Shown here: one piece after another, positions 41,756-51,656 of the stretch
Numbering within the stretch: position 1 is the stretch's first letter
How the letters are laid out: every line of letters begins with the position of its first letter
Source of the DNA: Periweissella ghanensis
GTDB lineage: Bacteria > Bacillota > Bacilli > Lactobacillales > Lactobacillaceae
DNA: 64,000 bases
Reading direction: 5' to 3'
Assembly (NCBI RefSeq): GCF_918814755.1
Contig: NZ_CAKKNT010000004.1
Coordinates: forward strand, 1-64,000
Program-made: the position numbers and the translations under genes
Notes under the pieces: generated by a model
The model's input: the letters and a program-made list of their open reading frames with translations, nothing else
What the model was told of the DNA's origin: nothing
Database searches by the model: none

Positions 41756-42622
41756 ATGAAAATCGCCGTAGTTACCGATAGTACTTGTTACTTAAACGAC
41801 GAAGAAATTGCGAATAATAACATTACCGTTATTCCAATTCCCGTGATTGTTGACGGACAAGTTTACGAAGAAGGCGTAACAGTTTCAAACGCTCAATATT
41901 ATGATATGTTGGCGCACTCACAATCATTTCCATCAACATCACAACCAGCCATTGGACAATTAATTAAGGTCTATGAAGGATTACGTGATCAAGGATTTGA
42001 TACGATTATCTCAATTCACTTGTCATCAACAATTTCCGGGATGTTCAATACGGTTGTTAACGTTGCCAACCAAATTGAAGGGGTAACCGTTTATCCATAC
42101 GATAGCCAAATCACCATGCGTTTAATGGGTGAATTAGTTATGGATGCTGCCCGGATGGCCGCTAAAGGTATCGAACCTGAAGCAATCTTGGGTGAGTTAG
42201 ATAAAGTTCGCCAAACGATTAAAGAATTCTTCGTTGTTGATGATTTACAAAACTTGGTGCGTGGTGGCCGTTTATCTAACGCCAGTGCCTTTATTGGTTC
42301 GGTATTAAAGATTAAGCCATTGCTTACTTTTGATGATACTACCCATGAAATTGTCGCCTTTGAAAAAGTTCGCTCAATGAAAAAGGCACGTAAACGTGTT
42401 GAAGAATTGTTTGCTGAAGTAATGGCAACAGTCCCATACACAATTAAGTTAACAGTTTACCATGCTAATGCTCCAGAAGTTGCAGAAGACTGGTTTGCTG
42501 AATTGAAACAAACTTATCCTACATTATCAATCGAAATTGCTGAAATCGGTCCAGTTATTGGTACTCACCTTGGTCAAGGCGCTTTAGCTCTTGGCTGGGT
42601 GCAAGACACTTCAGTAAACTAA
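41756..42622 (+). CDS. DegV family fatty-acid binding protein (FakB-like)
   Basis: 288 residues. Opening VTDSTCYLNDEEI, the SSTISGMFNTVVN segment near 88-100 and FVVDDLQNLVRGGRLSNASAFIGSVLKIKPLL near 157-188 are the fatty-acid-binding motifs of the DegV/FakB family. FakB presents a fatty acid to FakA for phosphorylation and incorporation into phospholipid. ACGAGGG before the ATG. Monocistronic. Confidence 0.9.
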   Translation: MKIAVVTDSTCYLNDEEIANNNITVIPIPVIVDGQVYEEGVTVSNAQYYDMLAHSQSFPSTSQPAIGQLIKVYEGLRDQGFDTIISIHLSSTISGMFNTVVNVANQIEGVTVYPYDSQITMRLMGELVMDAARMAAKGIEPEAILGELDKVRQTIKEFFVVDDLQNLVRGGRLSNASAFIGSVLKIKPLLTFDDTTHEIVAFEKVRSMKKARKRVEELFAEVMATVPYTIKLTVYHANAPEVAEDWFAELKQTYPTLSIEIAEIGPVIGTHLGQGALALGWVQDTSVN

Positions 42623-42743
42623 CATAAAACCTAATTATTTTTTGATAATAGCTAGTGATATTATTTATTATTTGATTGCTATTTTTTTGATTCTTCATTT
42701 ATATGGTAAAATATTTATCAGATGGAGATTTCATATTTACGCT

Positions 42744-42775
42744 AATGGAAGATTCCCGCATCGGAATCTTCCATT
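42744..42775 (+). terminator. Hairpin between degV and mvaS (terminator or leader element)
   Basis: AATGGAAGATTCC (42744-42756) pairs perfectly with GGAATCTTCCATT (42763-42775), then TTTCATT. It lies downstream of a likely mvaS promoter (TGGTAAAAT, 42704-42712), so it is in the mvaS leader as well as after degV. Confidence 0.55.
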
Positions 42776-42808
42776 TTCATTCCCATGAGATCCAATTAGG
42801 AGGACCAA

Positions 42809-43972
42809 ATGAAAATTGGTATTGATCAAATCGCCTTTGCCACAAGCGATAAATATCTTGATTTAACAGAATTAGCCCTTGCCCGGGATACTGATCCCAA
42901 CAAATTCTTAATCGGGATTGGTCAAAGTGAACAAGCCGTGATTGCTAAGACGCAAAACATTGTCACGCTGGGGGCGAATGCGGCGGCCCAAATCATTAAC
43001 GATAACAATCGTGATGCGATTGATATGGTCTTAGTAGCTACTGAATCCGGCATTGATAATTCCAAATCAGCCGCTGTGTACGTGCAAAAGCTCCTTAACA
43101 TTAATCGCTATGCCCGCACCCTTGAACTTAAACAAGCGTGTTATGCTGGTACGGCTGGTTTGATGTTCGCACGGGATTTTGTTGCCAGTCATCCAGATAA
43201 ACAAGTCCTAGTAATTGCTGCTGATGTAGCACGCTATGGTATTAACACACCTGGGGAAGTTACCCAAGGTGGGGGGGCAGTGGCAATGCTGGTTAAAGCC
43301 AATCCACAAGTTATTAGTTTAAATGACGATAACGTTTACATGTCAGATGATGTGATGGACTTTTGGCGCCCAATTTATCGAAGTGAAGCCTTAGTAGATG
43401 GGCACTTTTCTGCCACAATCTATCAAGACTTCTTTAAAGAATTATGGGATCGTTACCGAGCAACAACCGGTCATGCCATTAATGATTTCAAAGCCTTTGC
43501 GTTCCATTTGCCATTTACTAAGATGGGCTTAAAAGGCTTACGCGAAATCTTGCCCGAAGCAACTGAAGACCAACAAGCAGCGCTACTTGCTGAATTTGAA
43601 GCTAGTCGCGTGTATAACCGCCGTGTTGGGAATTTATATACTGGTTCACTTTACTTAAGCTTGATTTCATTATTAGCAAACGGTTCCGTGCAAGCTGGTG
43701 ACCGGATTGGTTTATTTAGTTATGGTTCCGGGGCTGAAGGAGAATTCTACTCAGCTACTGTTGAAGCTGGCTTTAAGCATGGCTTACAAACTGACTTTAA
43801 TACTTTATTTGCTAATCGCACCCAAGTAAGTGTGCCTGAATATGAAGAAATTTTTGCCGATAAAGCCCCAACGGATGGTCAAAATGTGATGTTTGATTTG
43901 ACAAATGATCCTAATCGATTTGTTTTAGCAGGAATTCAAGACGAAAAACATGTTTATAAAGTAAACATCTAG
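42809..43972 (+). CDS. mvaS: Hydroxymethylglutaryl-CoA synthase
   Basis: 387 residues. It condenses acetyl-CoA with acetoacetyl-CoA to HMG-CoA, opening the mevalonate route to isoprenoids. LVATESGIDNSKSAAV near 73-88 carries the general-base Glu, ELKQACYAGTAGL near 106-118 the nucleophile Cys, and FAFHLPFTKMGLKGLR near 229-244 the His. AGGAGG lies before the ATG. Stands alone; mvaA or mvaE is not in this window. Confidence 0.95.
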   Translation: MKIGIDQIAFATSDKYLDLTELALARDTDPNKFLIGIGQSEQAVIAKTQNIVTLGANAAAQIINDNNRDAIDMVLVATESGIDNSKSAAVYVQKLLNINRYARTLELKQACYAGTAGLMFARDFVASHPDKQVLVIAADVARYGINTPGEVTQGGGAVAMLVKANPQVISLNDDNVYMSDDVMDFWRPIYRSEALVDGHFSATIYQDFFKELWDRYRATTGHAINDFKAFAFHLPFTKMGLKGLREILPEATEDQQAALLAEFEASRVYNRRVGNLYTGSLYLSLISLLANGSVQAGDRIGLFSYGSGAEGEFYSATVEAGFKHGLQTDFNTLFANRTQVSVPEYEEIFADKAPTDGQNVMFDLTNDPNRFVLAGIQDEKHVYKVNI

Positions 43973-43998
43973 AATTAAAAAAGAACAATAAATTCAAC

Positions 43999-44046
43999 AT
44001 ACTAAATAGGTCCCTGAAGGAATTCTTCAAGGGGCCTATTTAGTAT
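43999..44046. terminator. Long palindromic terminator (family copy 3)
   Basis: ATACTAAATAGG (43999-44010) and CCTATTTAGTAT (44035-44046) form perfect outer arms. The core TCCCTGAAGGAATTCTTCAAGGGG pairs with one or two mismatches. It ends the mvaS transcript. Confidence 0.85.
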
Positions 44047-44592
44047 ATTCTCGATATGACGAATATATGGTATAACGCACGATTTTTAATTTTTTGTATA
44101 TTTATATAACTTTTAATTTTAAATATACGTAATTATGTTATATTTATTTAAAATAATTACGGGAGAGATATAATGGAGCATAAAATTCACTACAAATTAT
44201 ATAAATCAGGTAAACACTGGTTGATTGCAGGGGTTATGATTCCTGGAGCAGCAGGTCTTGCTATTTATACAACCCATACTGATGTTCATGGCGATACTGT
44301 CCATCAACAAACCACTACAATAACTAACCATGCACCTATCCAACTAACGAAAAATCTAAATCACCCTTATTTACACAATAATAAAAGATTGAACTTATCA
44401 AAAAGTAGCGTAAAGTCTCCGGTTAATCAAATAATTAATGTTCGCTTTGTTAATCAAGATGGTCAAATTCTCAATGCAGCCACTATAACAGCCAGTACAA
44501 CTAACTATAGTTTAAATAATAATGCACTTATTAAAAATGTTATTACTAACATCAAGAATTCAGGCTATAGCTTCGTTAATTCTTACGGAGAT

Positions 44593-44595
44593 TAA
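44593..44595 (+). other. In-frame TAA stop in the adhesin gene
   Basis: The codons read GGA GAT TAA AAT GCA in the adhesin frame. 164 further codons are open before the next possible start (TTG 45088), and the frame continues to 46200. A single substitution (for example CAA or AAA) would restore the gene. Confidence 0.85.
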
Positions 44596-45714
44596 AATGC
44601 AACTTACAATAATTTAAAGCAGACTATTAGTCAGTTAAATGGTACCCCAATTAATGTAACGTATGTTTTTACAGCTACAACTAATTTATCACTTTCAGTT
44701 CAAGGAACTATTCATTATCGTTTCACTAATGGGCAGCAAGCACATCCAGATTTACAAACTAATCAAGTTAACTATCATCGAGTTGCCTCTCTTGATTGGG
44801 GTCATAACGTTGTTTATTCACAATGGCAAAAAGATGAAAATACTGAATTTATTCCAGTTAACTCACCCATAATTACTGGCTACACACCAGATCACCAACA
44901 AAGTGGGTTTGTTCCAGCAACTTTTGCTGACCCTAAACCTCAGTTCACAGTTACATATCAGCCCAATGTATCATATGCAAATATTAACTATATTGATGCG
45001 ACCAATAACACAAAAATTCAAACGCAACAATTACACGGAAGCTATGACCAAGCAATTAATTATAATCTACAACAAACAATTACTGCCTTGACAAAGAAAG
45101 GGTATACATTAGTAAGTAGTGACTTTCCAACTACTGCGTCACCAACTTATAATAAAGCTACTAATAATTACACAATTGTTTTCAACGAAAGTACTACACA
45201 AACAACTGAACATGCAAATGCAATTGAATATATTGATTATGCTTATTCAAACAAGTTAGCAATTAAAAATGCTTCCATCATCGTTCCTGTGACTCGAATT
45301 AAAACCGTTAATAATGTTACTGGTAAAATATCTCATTCACCTTGGATTAGTAATGATGGATCTACAAAATTTGCTAATGTTACCCCTCATAAAATTACTG
45401 GTTATTCACCAGATCAAAAACTTATTGAAGGAAAAACACTTGATCCAAATAATACTGATACCTTAAACGTTACTTATTCACCAGATCCTGAGACTATTAA
45501 TGTAAAATATCTTGATATTACGAATGGTAGGATACTTAAAACTAAAGTTCTTACTGGTTCATTTGGTGGGGTTACAACATATAATCCCAAAGTTGATATA
45601 GCTAACTACGAAGCTCAAGGCTATAAATTAATTGACAACGAATTTCCTGTTGAAGGTAGTTCTTACGATAATACCAATCGTCCAAATCATACTTTTTTTA
45701 TTAAATTAGCTAAA

Positions 45715-46029
45715 AACACACCGGGTAATGGTGGTAACACACCGGGTAATGGTGGTAACACACCAGGTAATGGTGGTAACACACCAGGTAACGGTGGTAA
45801 CACGCCAGGTAACGGTGGTAACACACCGGGTAATGGTGGTAACACGCCAGGTAATGGTGGTAACACACCGGGTAACGGTGGTAACACGCCAGGTAACGGT
45901 GGTAACACACCGGGTAATGGTGGTAACACGCCAGGTAATGGTGGTAACACACCGGGTAATGGTGGTAACACACCGGGTAACGGTGGTAACACGCCAGGTA
46001 ACGGTGGTAACACACCGGGTAACGGTGGT
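45715..46029 (+). repeat. 15 tandem 21-bp repeats coding NTPGNGG
   Basis: Fifteen 21-bp units from 45715 to 46029 each encode NTPGNGG. Silent changes (ACA/ACG, CCG/CCA, AAT/AAC) alternate between units, giving a partly two-unit higher-order period and implying recent unequal expansion. The stretch lies in the spacer before the LPKTD anchor, where such repeats usually span the cell wall. Confidence 0.92.
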
Positions 46030-46205
46030 AACACATCCCAAGTACCAAGCCGCATGACACTTTATCATTCACAAAAAAACAAGACCAAGTTGTTACCAAA
46101 AACGGATGAACAGCCTGATGATGAGCTCATTTTTGCTGGTCTTACAAGTTTATTGATTGCTGGTTTTGGAATTACTAGTTTAACTCGTAAAAATAAATAA
46201 CTTTA

Positions 46206-46237
46206 AAAATGTCGAAGTATCTTTGCTTCGACATTTT
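46206..46237 (+). terminator. Terminator after the adhesin gene
   Basis: AAAATGTCGAAG (46206-46217) pairs with CTTCGACATTTT (46226-46237), then T. Confidence 0.88.
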
Positions 46238-46409
46238 TTGATAACTAAGCTAAATATCCATAATTTTTAAATTTAAAATTAGAAAATGTTTGTAAATTAA
46301 GTTATATATTGATAGCATTAGAGAATGATATATTAAAAGTATTGTATTTTGATTAAAACAAAAATCAGCCTAGGATACTTATGATTTACATGGAGAGAGA
46401 GGTTTTTTT

Positions 46410-48167
46410 ATGGAAATATTCCGCAAGCTAACTTGGTTCTTCAAAGAACAAAAAGCGATGTACATTCGTGGGCTCCTTGCATTAATGATGACGGCATTTT
46501 TAAATATGATTCCGCCATTTTTAATCGGTTATACCGTCAATCAAATTGTCGCCCATAGTTTGACACCGATGAAGTTAGCTTTAATTTTACTGGGGGTCGG
46601 GTCTGAAGCTGTGACTCTCTATGCATTCCGATACATTTGGGCCGTGCACATTTGGGGTGGGGCAACCTACCTTGAACGGAAGTTACGGCAACGGTTGTAC
46701 ATGCATTTTATGCACATGGACACCAAGTTTTACCAAACATATCGGACTGGGGACTTAATGACGCGGGCAACTAATGATTTAATTCAGATTCGCCAAGTTG
46801 CGGGGATGGGCATTTTAACCTTAGTTGACTCATTGACGACTGGAACGGTTACGATTATTACGATGGCCTTTGTCGTAGATTGGCGCTTAACATTAGTCGC
46901 TATCTTGCCATTCCCATTATTAGCTGTGATGTCAATTAAATTAGGTCACCGGATGCACAATGCCTTTGGTGATCAACAACGCGCCTTTTCTAAGTTAAGT
47001 GATAAGGTTCAAGAATCACTTTCAGGGATGAAAGCCATTAAGACATTAGGTCAAGAAGCGCAAGATATTGAAGATTTCAACGCGCATAATGGCGCTTTGA
47101 TGCAGGCTTATAAAAAAGTTGAGTTTGTTAGTGCGTTGTATGATCCATTAACGACGATGATTATTGTGTTGGCGTATGTGGTTACGATCATCTATGGTGG
47201 TTGGTTAGTCTTACATCAACAAATCAATATCGGGCAACTAGTCTCATTTATTGCTTACTTATCAATGTTAATCTGGCCAATGTTTGCGATTGGACAATTA
47301 TTCAACATCATCGAACGTGGGAATGCTTCCTATGATCGGGTTATGAACATTTTAGATAATGAAACCCACATCAAAGAAGCTGAAAATCCCGTTACGATTC
47401 CAGCACAAGGTGATCTTCATTTTGCTATCAAGCAATTCCAATATCCCGATGATGCCGAAATTGCACTCCAAGATATTGATGTGACGGTTAAAGCTGGTCA
47501 CACGCTTGGAATCGTTGGCCAAGTTGGTGCCGGGAAAACTTCATTATTGAAGTTACTCTTGCGTCAATACGATAACTACGAGGGTGTCATTACTTTAAAT
47601 GGTGAAGATATTCGCCAATTCCCCCAAGACACATACTTACGTTCAATCGGATATGTGCCCCAAGAAGGGTTCTTATTTAGTACTTCGATTAAAGAAAACA
47701 TTCGCTTTGCCCGGCCTGATGCGAGTGATGACCAAGTCCAGGCTGCGGCGCAAAAAGCCGCTTTCCATGACGATATCATGAACATGCCGGCTGGTTATGA
47801 AACCGAAGTTGGTGAACATGGGATTAGTTTATCCGGTGGTCAACGGCAACGGCTAGCGATTGCGCGGGCCTTGTTAATTGATCCAGAAATTTTAATTCTG
47901 GATGATTCATTATCCGCGGTTGATGCCCGGACCGAAGCCGCTATTTTAGATGTTTTAAAACGTGAACGGGCACATAAAACAACCATTATTGCCGCGCACC
48001 GGATGAGTTCAGTCATGAATGCGGAAAATATTATTGTGTTTGATCATGGGCAAATCAAAGAACGCGGCACCCATGCTGATTTATTAGCCAAAAATGGTTG
48101 GTATGCGATGATTTACCAACAGCAACAACATGGGATGGACGCTACCATCCAAGGAGGTGAAGCTTAA
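46410..48167 (+). CDS. Multidrug ABC exporter half-transporter with non-canonical Walker B (LmrC/BmrC-like)
   Basis: 585 residues: six-helix membrane domain (residues 20-320) then an ATPase. Walker A VGQVGAGKTS near 370, signature LSGGQRQR near 478, Walker B ILILDDSLSAVDA near 498. The residue after the Walker B aspartate is Asp, not the usual catalytic Glu, the hallmark of the degenerate-site subunit in heterodimeric exporters such as LmrCD and BmrCD. Its stop overlaps the next gene's ATG by one base (TAATG). Confidence 0.88.
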   Translation: MEIFRKLTWFFKEQKAMYIRGLLALMMTAFLNMIPPFLIGYTVNQIVAHSLTPMKLALILLGVGSEAVTLYAFRYIWAVHIWGGATYLERKLRQRLYMHFMHMDTKFYQTYRTGDLMTRATNDLIQIRQVAGMGILTLVDSLTTGTVTIITMAFVVDWRLTLVAILPFPLLAVMSIKLGHRMHNAFGDQQRAFSKLSDKVQESLSGMKAIKTLGQEAQDIEDFNAHNGALMQAYKKVEFVSALYDPLTTMIIVLAYVVTIIYGGWLVLHQQINIGQLVSFIAYLSMLIWPMFAIGQLFNIIERGNASYDRVMNILDNETHIKEAENPVTIPAQGDLHFAIKQFQYPDDAEIALQDIDVTVKAGHTLGIVGQVGAGKTSLLKLLLRQYDNYEGVITLNGEDIRQFPQDTYLRSIGYVPQEGFLFSTSIKENIRFARPDASDDQVQAAAQKAAFHDDIMNMPAGYETEVGEHGISLSGGQRQRLAIARALLIDPEILILDDSLSAVDARTEAAILDVLKRERAHKTTIIAAHRMSSVMNAENIIVFDHGQIKERGTHADLLAKNGWYAMIYQQQQHGMDATIQGGEA

Positions 48168-49948
48168 TGGCCAAAGAACAATCAATTTGGGCGGAAAAAT
48201 TAACGTTTAAAGACCAAGTTAAAGTCATTAAAGGCTTATTGCCATTTGCTAAGCCGTATAAATGGTACTTCTTTAGTGCCATTATTGCCATTGGAGTCGT
48301 ATCAGCGATTAATGTCTTACTCCCACGAATTTTACAAGAATTCATGAACAAGTACTTAGTTCATCTTGATACTAAGTTCCAAGTTTTAATCATTTTTGCG
48401 GCCGTTTACTTTGGGGTTTCACTCCTTAAAGCCGTGTTCCAATTCACGCAAGAATACTTATATGGACTTGGTGGGGCGTATGCAGAAGTTAATACACGTG
48501 AACAACTTTACCGGCATATTCATACGCTTGGGATGCGGTACTTTGACCAAAATCCAGCCGGATCAATCTTGTCACGGGTGACTAATGATACCCAAGCCTT
48601 GTTTGAAGTTTGGCGCTTATTCATGCTCGTCTTAATGGGGGCGTTTGGTTTGGTGGCTTCATACTACGCGATGTTTGTCACTAATGCCAAAATTGCCTTA
48701 GCCTTACTAATTTTCTTACCATTCTTATTCGGGGCCGTGTTCTACTACCAACGAGTAAGTTCCAAAGTTTATGGTGGGATGCGGGAAAAGCTATCCCAAT
48801 TAAATGCCAAAATTGCTGAATCAATTAACGGAATTAATGTGATTCAACAATTCCGCCAAGAAATGCGGATGGGAAAAGATTTTGCGGTGACCAACGATGA
48901 ATATCAAATGGCCCGGATTCGGATGATCAAAACCGAATCATTGTTACTTAATCCTTTGATGAACTTATTCAATGGGTTAGGGATTGTTATTATCTTAGGC
49001 ATGTTTGGTTGGGATTCAATGAATGCGGCTGTCGCGGCCGGTACGGTCTACGCCTTTATTTCATATTTGAATAACTTCTTTGCACCAATGAGTGAAATCA
49101 TGCAAGAATTAGCGTTATTCCAAGATGGTTCCGTCGCTGGAGTTCGGGTCTTACGCATTCTTGAAAATCAAGAACTTGCGCCGGCCCAAGTTGAACATCC
49201 CCACGGTGAAATCACCCAAGGAAAAATTGAATTCAAAAATGTAACGTTCTCATATGATGGCGTTCACCCAATTTTGAAGAACTTGTCATTTACGGCCTTG
49301 CCTGGTCAAACCATCGCCTTAGTCGGGCACACTGGTTCTGGTAAGAGTTCAACGATTAATGCCTTAATGCGCTTTTATGATTTCCAAGAAGGGCAGATTT
49401 TAATTGACGACCAAGACATTCGCGAATATCCAATTGCCGAAATTCGTAAAAAACTCGGTTTAGTATTACAAGAATCATTCATGTTCTACGGGGATGTTAG
49501 TTCCAACATTCGGATGTTTAACCACGACATTACCGATGAACAAGTTAAAGCAGCGGCCGAATTTGTCCAAGCTAGTCGCTTCATTGAAGAATTACCAAAG
49601 AAATACGCTGAACCCGTGATTGAACACGGGGCAACGTTCTCAGCTGGTGAAAAACAATTACTAAACTTTGCGCGCACGATCGTTACTAATCCCAAAATAT
49701 TAGTGTTGGATGAAGCAACCGCTAATATCGATACAGAAACTGAAGTCACGATTCAAAAAGCGCTCGCTAAGATGCGTAATAACCGCACGACGATTGCCAT
49801 TGCCCACCGTTTATCAACGATTGAAGATGCCAATCTAATTTTAGTGCTTGATCAAGGGGAAGTAATTGAACGAGGAACCCATACGGAACTTCTCGCTTTA
49901 AATGGTAAATACAAAGAAATGTATGACCTCCAAGGTAAAGAAGCATAG
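48167..49948 (+). CDS. Multidrug ABC exporter half-transporter (LmrD/BmrD-like)
   Basis: 593 residues, six helices then an ATPase. Walker A GHTGSGKSS near 386, Walker B ILVLDEATANID near 512 with the normal catalytic Glu, and a degenerate signature FSAGEKQLLNFAR near 488. Together with its partner, which has a canonical signature but an Asp in Walker B, it makes one full and one defective ATP site, as in LmrCD. Probably a drug exporter. A terminator follows. Confidence 0.88.
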   Translation: MAKEQSIWAEKLTFKDQVKVIKGLLPFAKPYKWYFFSAIIAIGVVSAINVLLPRILQEFMNKYLVHLDTKFQVLIIFAAVYFGVSLLKAVFQFTQEYLYGLGGAYAEVNTREQLYRHIHTLGMRYFDQNPAGSILSRVTNDTQALFEVWRLFMLVLMGAFGLVASYYAMFVTNAKIALALLIFLPFLFGAVFYYQRVSSKVYGGMREKLSQLNAKIAESINGINVIQQFRQEMRMGKDFAVTNDEYQMARIRMIKTESLLLNPLMNLFNGLGIVIILGMFGWDSMNAAVAAGTVYAFISYLNNFFAPMSEIMQELALFQDGSVAGVRVLRILENQELAPAQVEHPHGEITQGKIEFKNVTFSYDGVHPILKNLSFTALPGQTIALVGHTGSGKSSTINALMRFYDFQEGQILIDDQDIREYPIAEIRKKLGLVLQESFMFYGDVSSNIRMFNHDITDEQVKAAAEFVQASRFIEELPKKYAEPVIEHGATFSAGEKQLLNFARTIVTNPKILVLDEATANIDTETEVTIQKALAKMRNNRTTIAIAHRLSTIEDANLILVLDQGEVIERGTHTELLALNGKYKEMYDLQGKEA

Positions 49949-49951
49949 TGC

Positions 49952-49983
49952 AAAAAACGTCAGAAATTTTTCTGACGTTTTTT
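49952..49983 (+). terminator. Terminator after the ABC exporter
   Basis: AAAAAACGTCAGAAA (49952-49966) pairs perfectly with TTTCTGACGTTTTTT (49969-49983). Confidence 0.9.
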
Positions 49984-50085
49984 TATTTTGGCCTTAAATA
50001 ATTGCAAGCATGGCCGATAGTGTTTATTAAGGAAACATAAAGAGAATAATACATACTTAAACATCTTAAGAAAAGAGGTAACAAT

Positions 50086-51612
50086 ATGGTTAGTAGTAGT
50101 GGTTTAGGTGGCGCTTACATGGGTCAATATTCTGGTATTAACAATCAAACTATTGAACAATTGGTGCAAGCCGAATCAGCCCCAATGTTGTTAATGCAAC
50201 GCCAAGTACAACAAATTCAAAGTAAGGAAACCGCCTGGGGTGATATCCGCTCACGCTTAAATAACTTACTTAATAAAATTAATACGTTGCAAAAGCCGGA
50301 AACTTTTAATTCCAAAGTTACCAACAGTTCAAATGATAAAGTTGCCACAATTAGTGGTGATAGTACCGCCGCCGAAGGAAGTCATGATTTAATTGTTAAG
50401 CAATTAGCGACGAATAGCAAAATTACCGGGGCCCGGATTTCAGACGTTAAAAGTAGTAAAGACGCCCTCAATTTGACGGGAACGTTAAAATTAGCGCTTG
50501 TTAAAAATAATGACGATCTTAAAGATAGCACCGGCCAACCATTAGTAATTCCAACTGATGCGGCAAGTGAAGGAATCGACAATAAAGCCACCTTAACACT
50601 TGATATTACCGCAACCGATACGATTAGTAGTATCGTTGATAAGATTAATGCCCAAAGTAAAGATACCAACATTCAAGCCTCAGTTGTTGACAATCACTTA
50701 GTTATTAAGAGTAATTTAGCCGGTAACTATGATATTAATGCCACGAGTGACGATGGCTTAACTAGCAAACTAGGGCTTGATCAATTGAAAACAACCCACG
50801 GTCAAGCTGCGATTTTTTCAATTGATGGTTTAGAAACTGCACGTAATAGTAATACCATCGCCGGCGTGTTGGATGGGGCAACCATCACCTTAACTGGTGT
50901 AAGTCAAAAAGCGACTAATGGCGACACAGCTGATTTCCAACCAACAACCATTGGCTTAAAAAATGATGATAGTAAATTCCAAGGCGCCGTTAACGACTTT
51001 GTGAGTCAATACAATAGCTTAATGGGCTTAATTAAATCTGATTTAAGTGTTGGAGATCCAAGTAAAGCAGACAACCAAACCGGCTCCCTGGCTGGTGATA
51101 GTGATTTAATTCAACTGCAAGCTCAGTTACAACGCATTGTCACACCATCAAGTACAGGTAAAGGGTCAGCAACCTTATCAGCTAATAGTGTCGGGATTTC
51201 ATTAGTTGATAAAGAGGGCACGTTAGGATTTGATACAACTACTTTCCAAAAAGCGTTAAAAAATAATCCACAAGCCGTCAAAGATTTCTTTTATTCCGCT
51301 GACATTGCGCCGGTAACTGGAGCAGCTACCAATGAAAAAGGCTATACGACGGTCTTAAGTAAATTTGCGAATGCGTATTTATCAACTTCAACTGGTAAAG
51401 CTGGGATCATTGCAACTAAGACCACGAGTTTTGATGCCACGATTAAGGATTTAAATCAACAAATTGATAATTTCCAAGATCGCTTAACCGCTAAACGGCA
51501 ACAATATGTTAGCCAATTTAGTGCTCTGGACTCCTTTATGATGCAAGCACAAGCCCAATTGAATTACTTTACCCAACAAATTGGGGCTAATACCAATAAT
51601 AATAATCGTTAA
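50086..51612 (+). CDS. fliD: Flagellar filament cap protein FliD (HAP2)
   Basis: 508 residues. The N-terminal coiled region (YSGINNQTIEQLVQAESAPMLLMQRQVQQIQSKETAWGDIRSRLNNL) is the FliD D0 opening, and EGSHDLIVKQLATNSKI near 94 is the conserved D1 strand. The C-terminal coiled coil (KTTSFDATIKDLNQQIDNFQDRLTAKRQQYVSQFSALDSFM) completes D0. FliD caps the filament tip and lets flagellin fold onto it. AGAGG before the ATG, terminator after. No other flagellar gene lies in this window, so it stands alone in the transcript. Confidence 0.87.
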   Translation: MVSSSGLGGAYMGQYSGINNQTIEQLVQAESAPMLLMQRQVQQIQSKETAWGDIRSRLNNLLNKINTLQKPETFNSKVTNSSNDKVATISGDSTAAEGSHDLIVKQLATNSKITGARISDVKSSKDALNLTGTLKLALVKNNDDLKDSTGQPLVIPTDAASEGIDNKATLTLDITATDTISSIVDKINAQSKDTNIQASVVDNHLVIKSNLAGNYDINATSDDGLTSKLGLDQLKTTHGQAAIFSIDGLETARNSNTIAGVLDGATITLTGVSQKATNGDTADFQPTTIGLKNDDSKFQGAVNDFVSQYNSLMGLIKSDLSVGDPSKADNQTGSLAGDSDLIQLQAQLQRIVTPSSTGKGSATLSANSVGISLVDKEGTLGFDTTTFQKALKNNPQAVKDFFYSADIAPVTGAATNEKGYTTVLSKFANAYLSTSTGKAGIIATKTTSFDATIKDLNQQIDNFQDRLTAKRQQYVSQFSALDSFMMQAQAQLNYFTQQIGANTNNNNR

Positions 51613-51615
51613 AAA

Positions 51616-51651
51616 AAAAGAACTGTGCGAAAGTCTTCGCACAGTTCTTTT
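51616..51651. terminator. Terminator between convergent genes
   Basis: AAAAGAACTGTGCGAA (51616-51631) pairs perfectly with TTCGCACAGTTCTTTT (51636-51651). Confidence 0.92.
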
Positions 51652-51656
51652 TATTT

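Larger units (their letters stand above)
44173..46200 (+). pseudogene. Cell-wall anchored adhesin with mucin-binding-like repeats, interrupted by one TAA
   Basis: The reading frame from ATG 44173 to TAA 46200 would give about 675 residues but for a single TAA at codon 141 (44593-44595). It opens with HKIHYKLYKSGKHWLIAG, the KxYKxGKxW signal type. Mucin-binding-like repeats follow, with repeated ITGYTPDHQ / ITGYSPDQK motifs. Then come 15 NTPGNGG repeats, LPKTD (a variant of the sortase LPXTG motif), a membrane helix (IFAGLTSLLIAGFGITSL) and a basic tail. Without the TAA it would be a sortase-anchored surface adhesin. The frame stays open on both sides of the stop. Confidence 0.8.

Noticed and set aside
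45700-46040. CRISPR array
   Set aside because: Units are contiguous with no spacers and code for a regular peptide; no cas genes in the window.
45687-46099. Long ORFs in three minus-strand frames and one further plus-strand frame across the 21-bp repeats
   Set aside because: They arise because a 21-bp unit keeps frames open; they lack ribosome binding sites and show only monotonous repeats.
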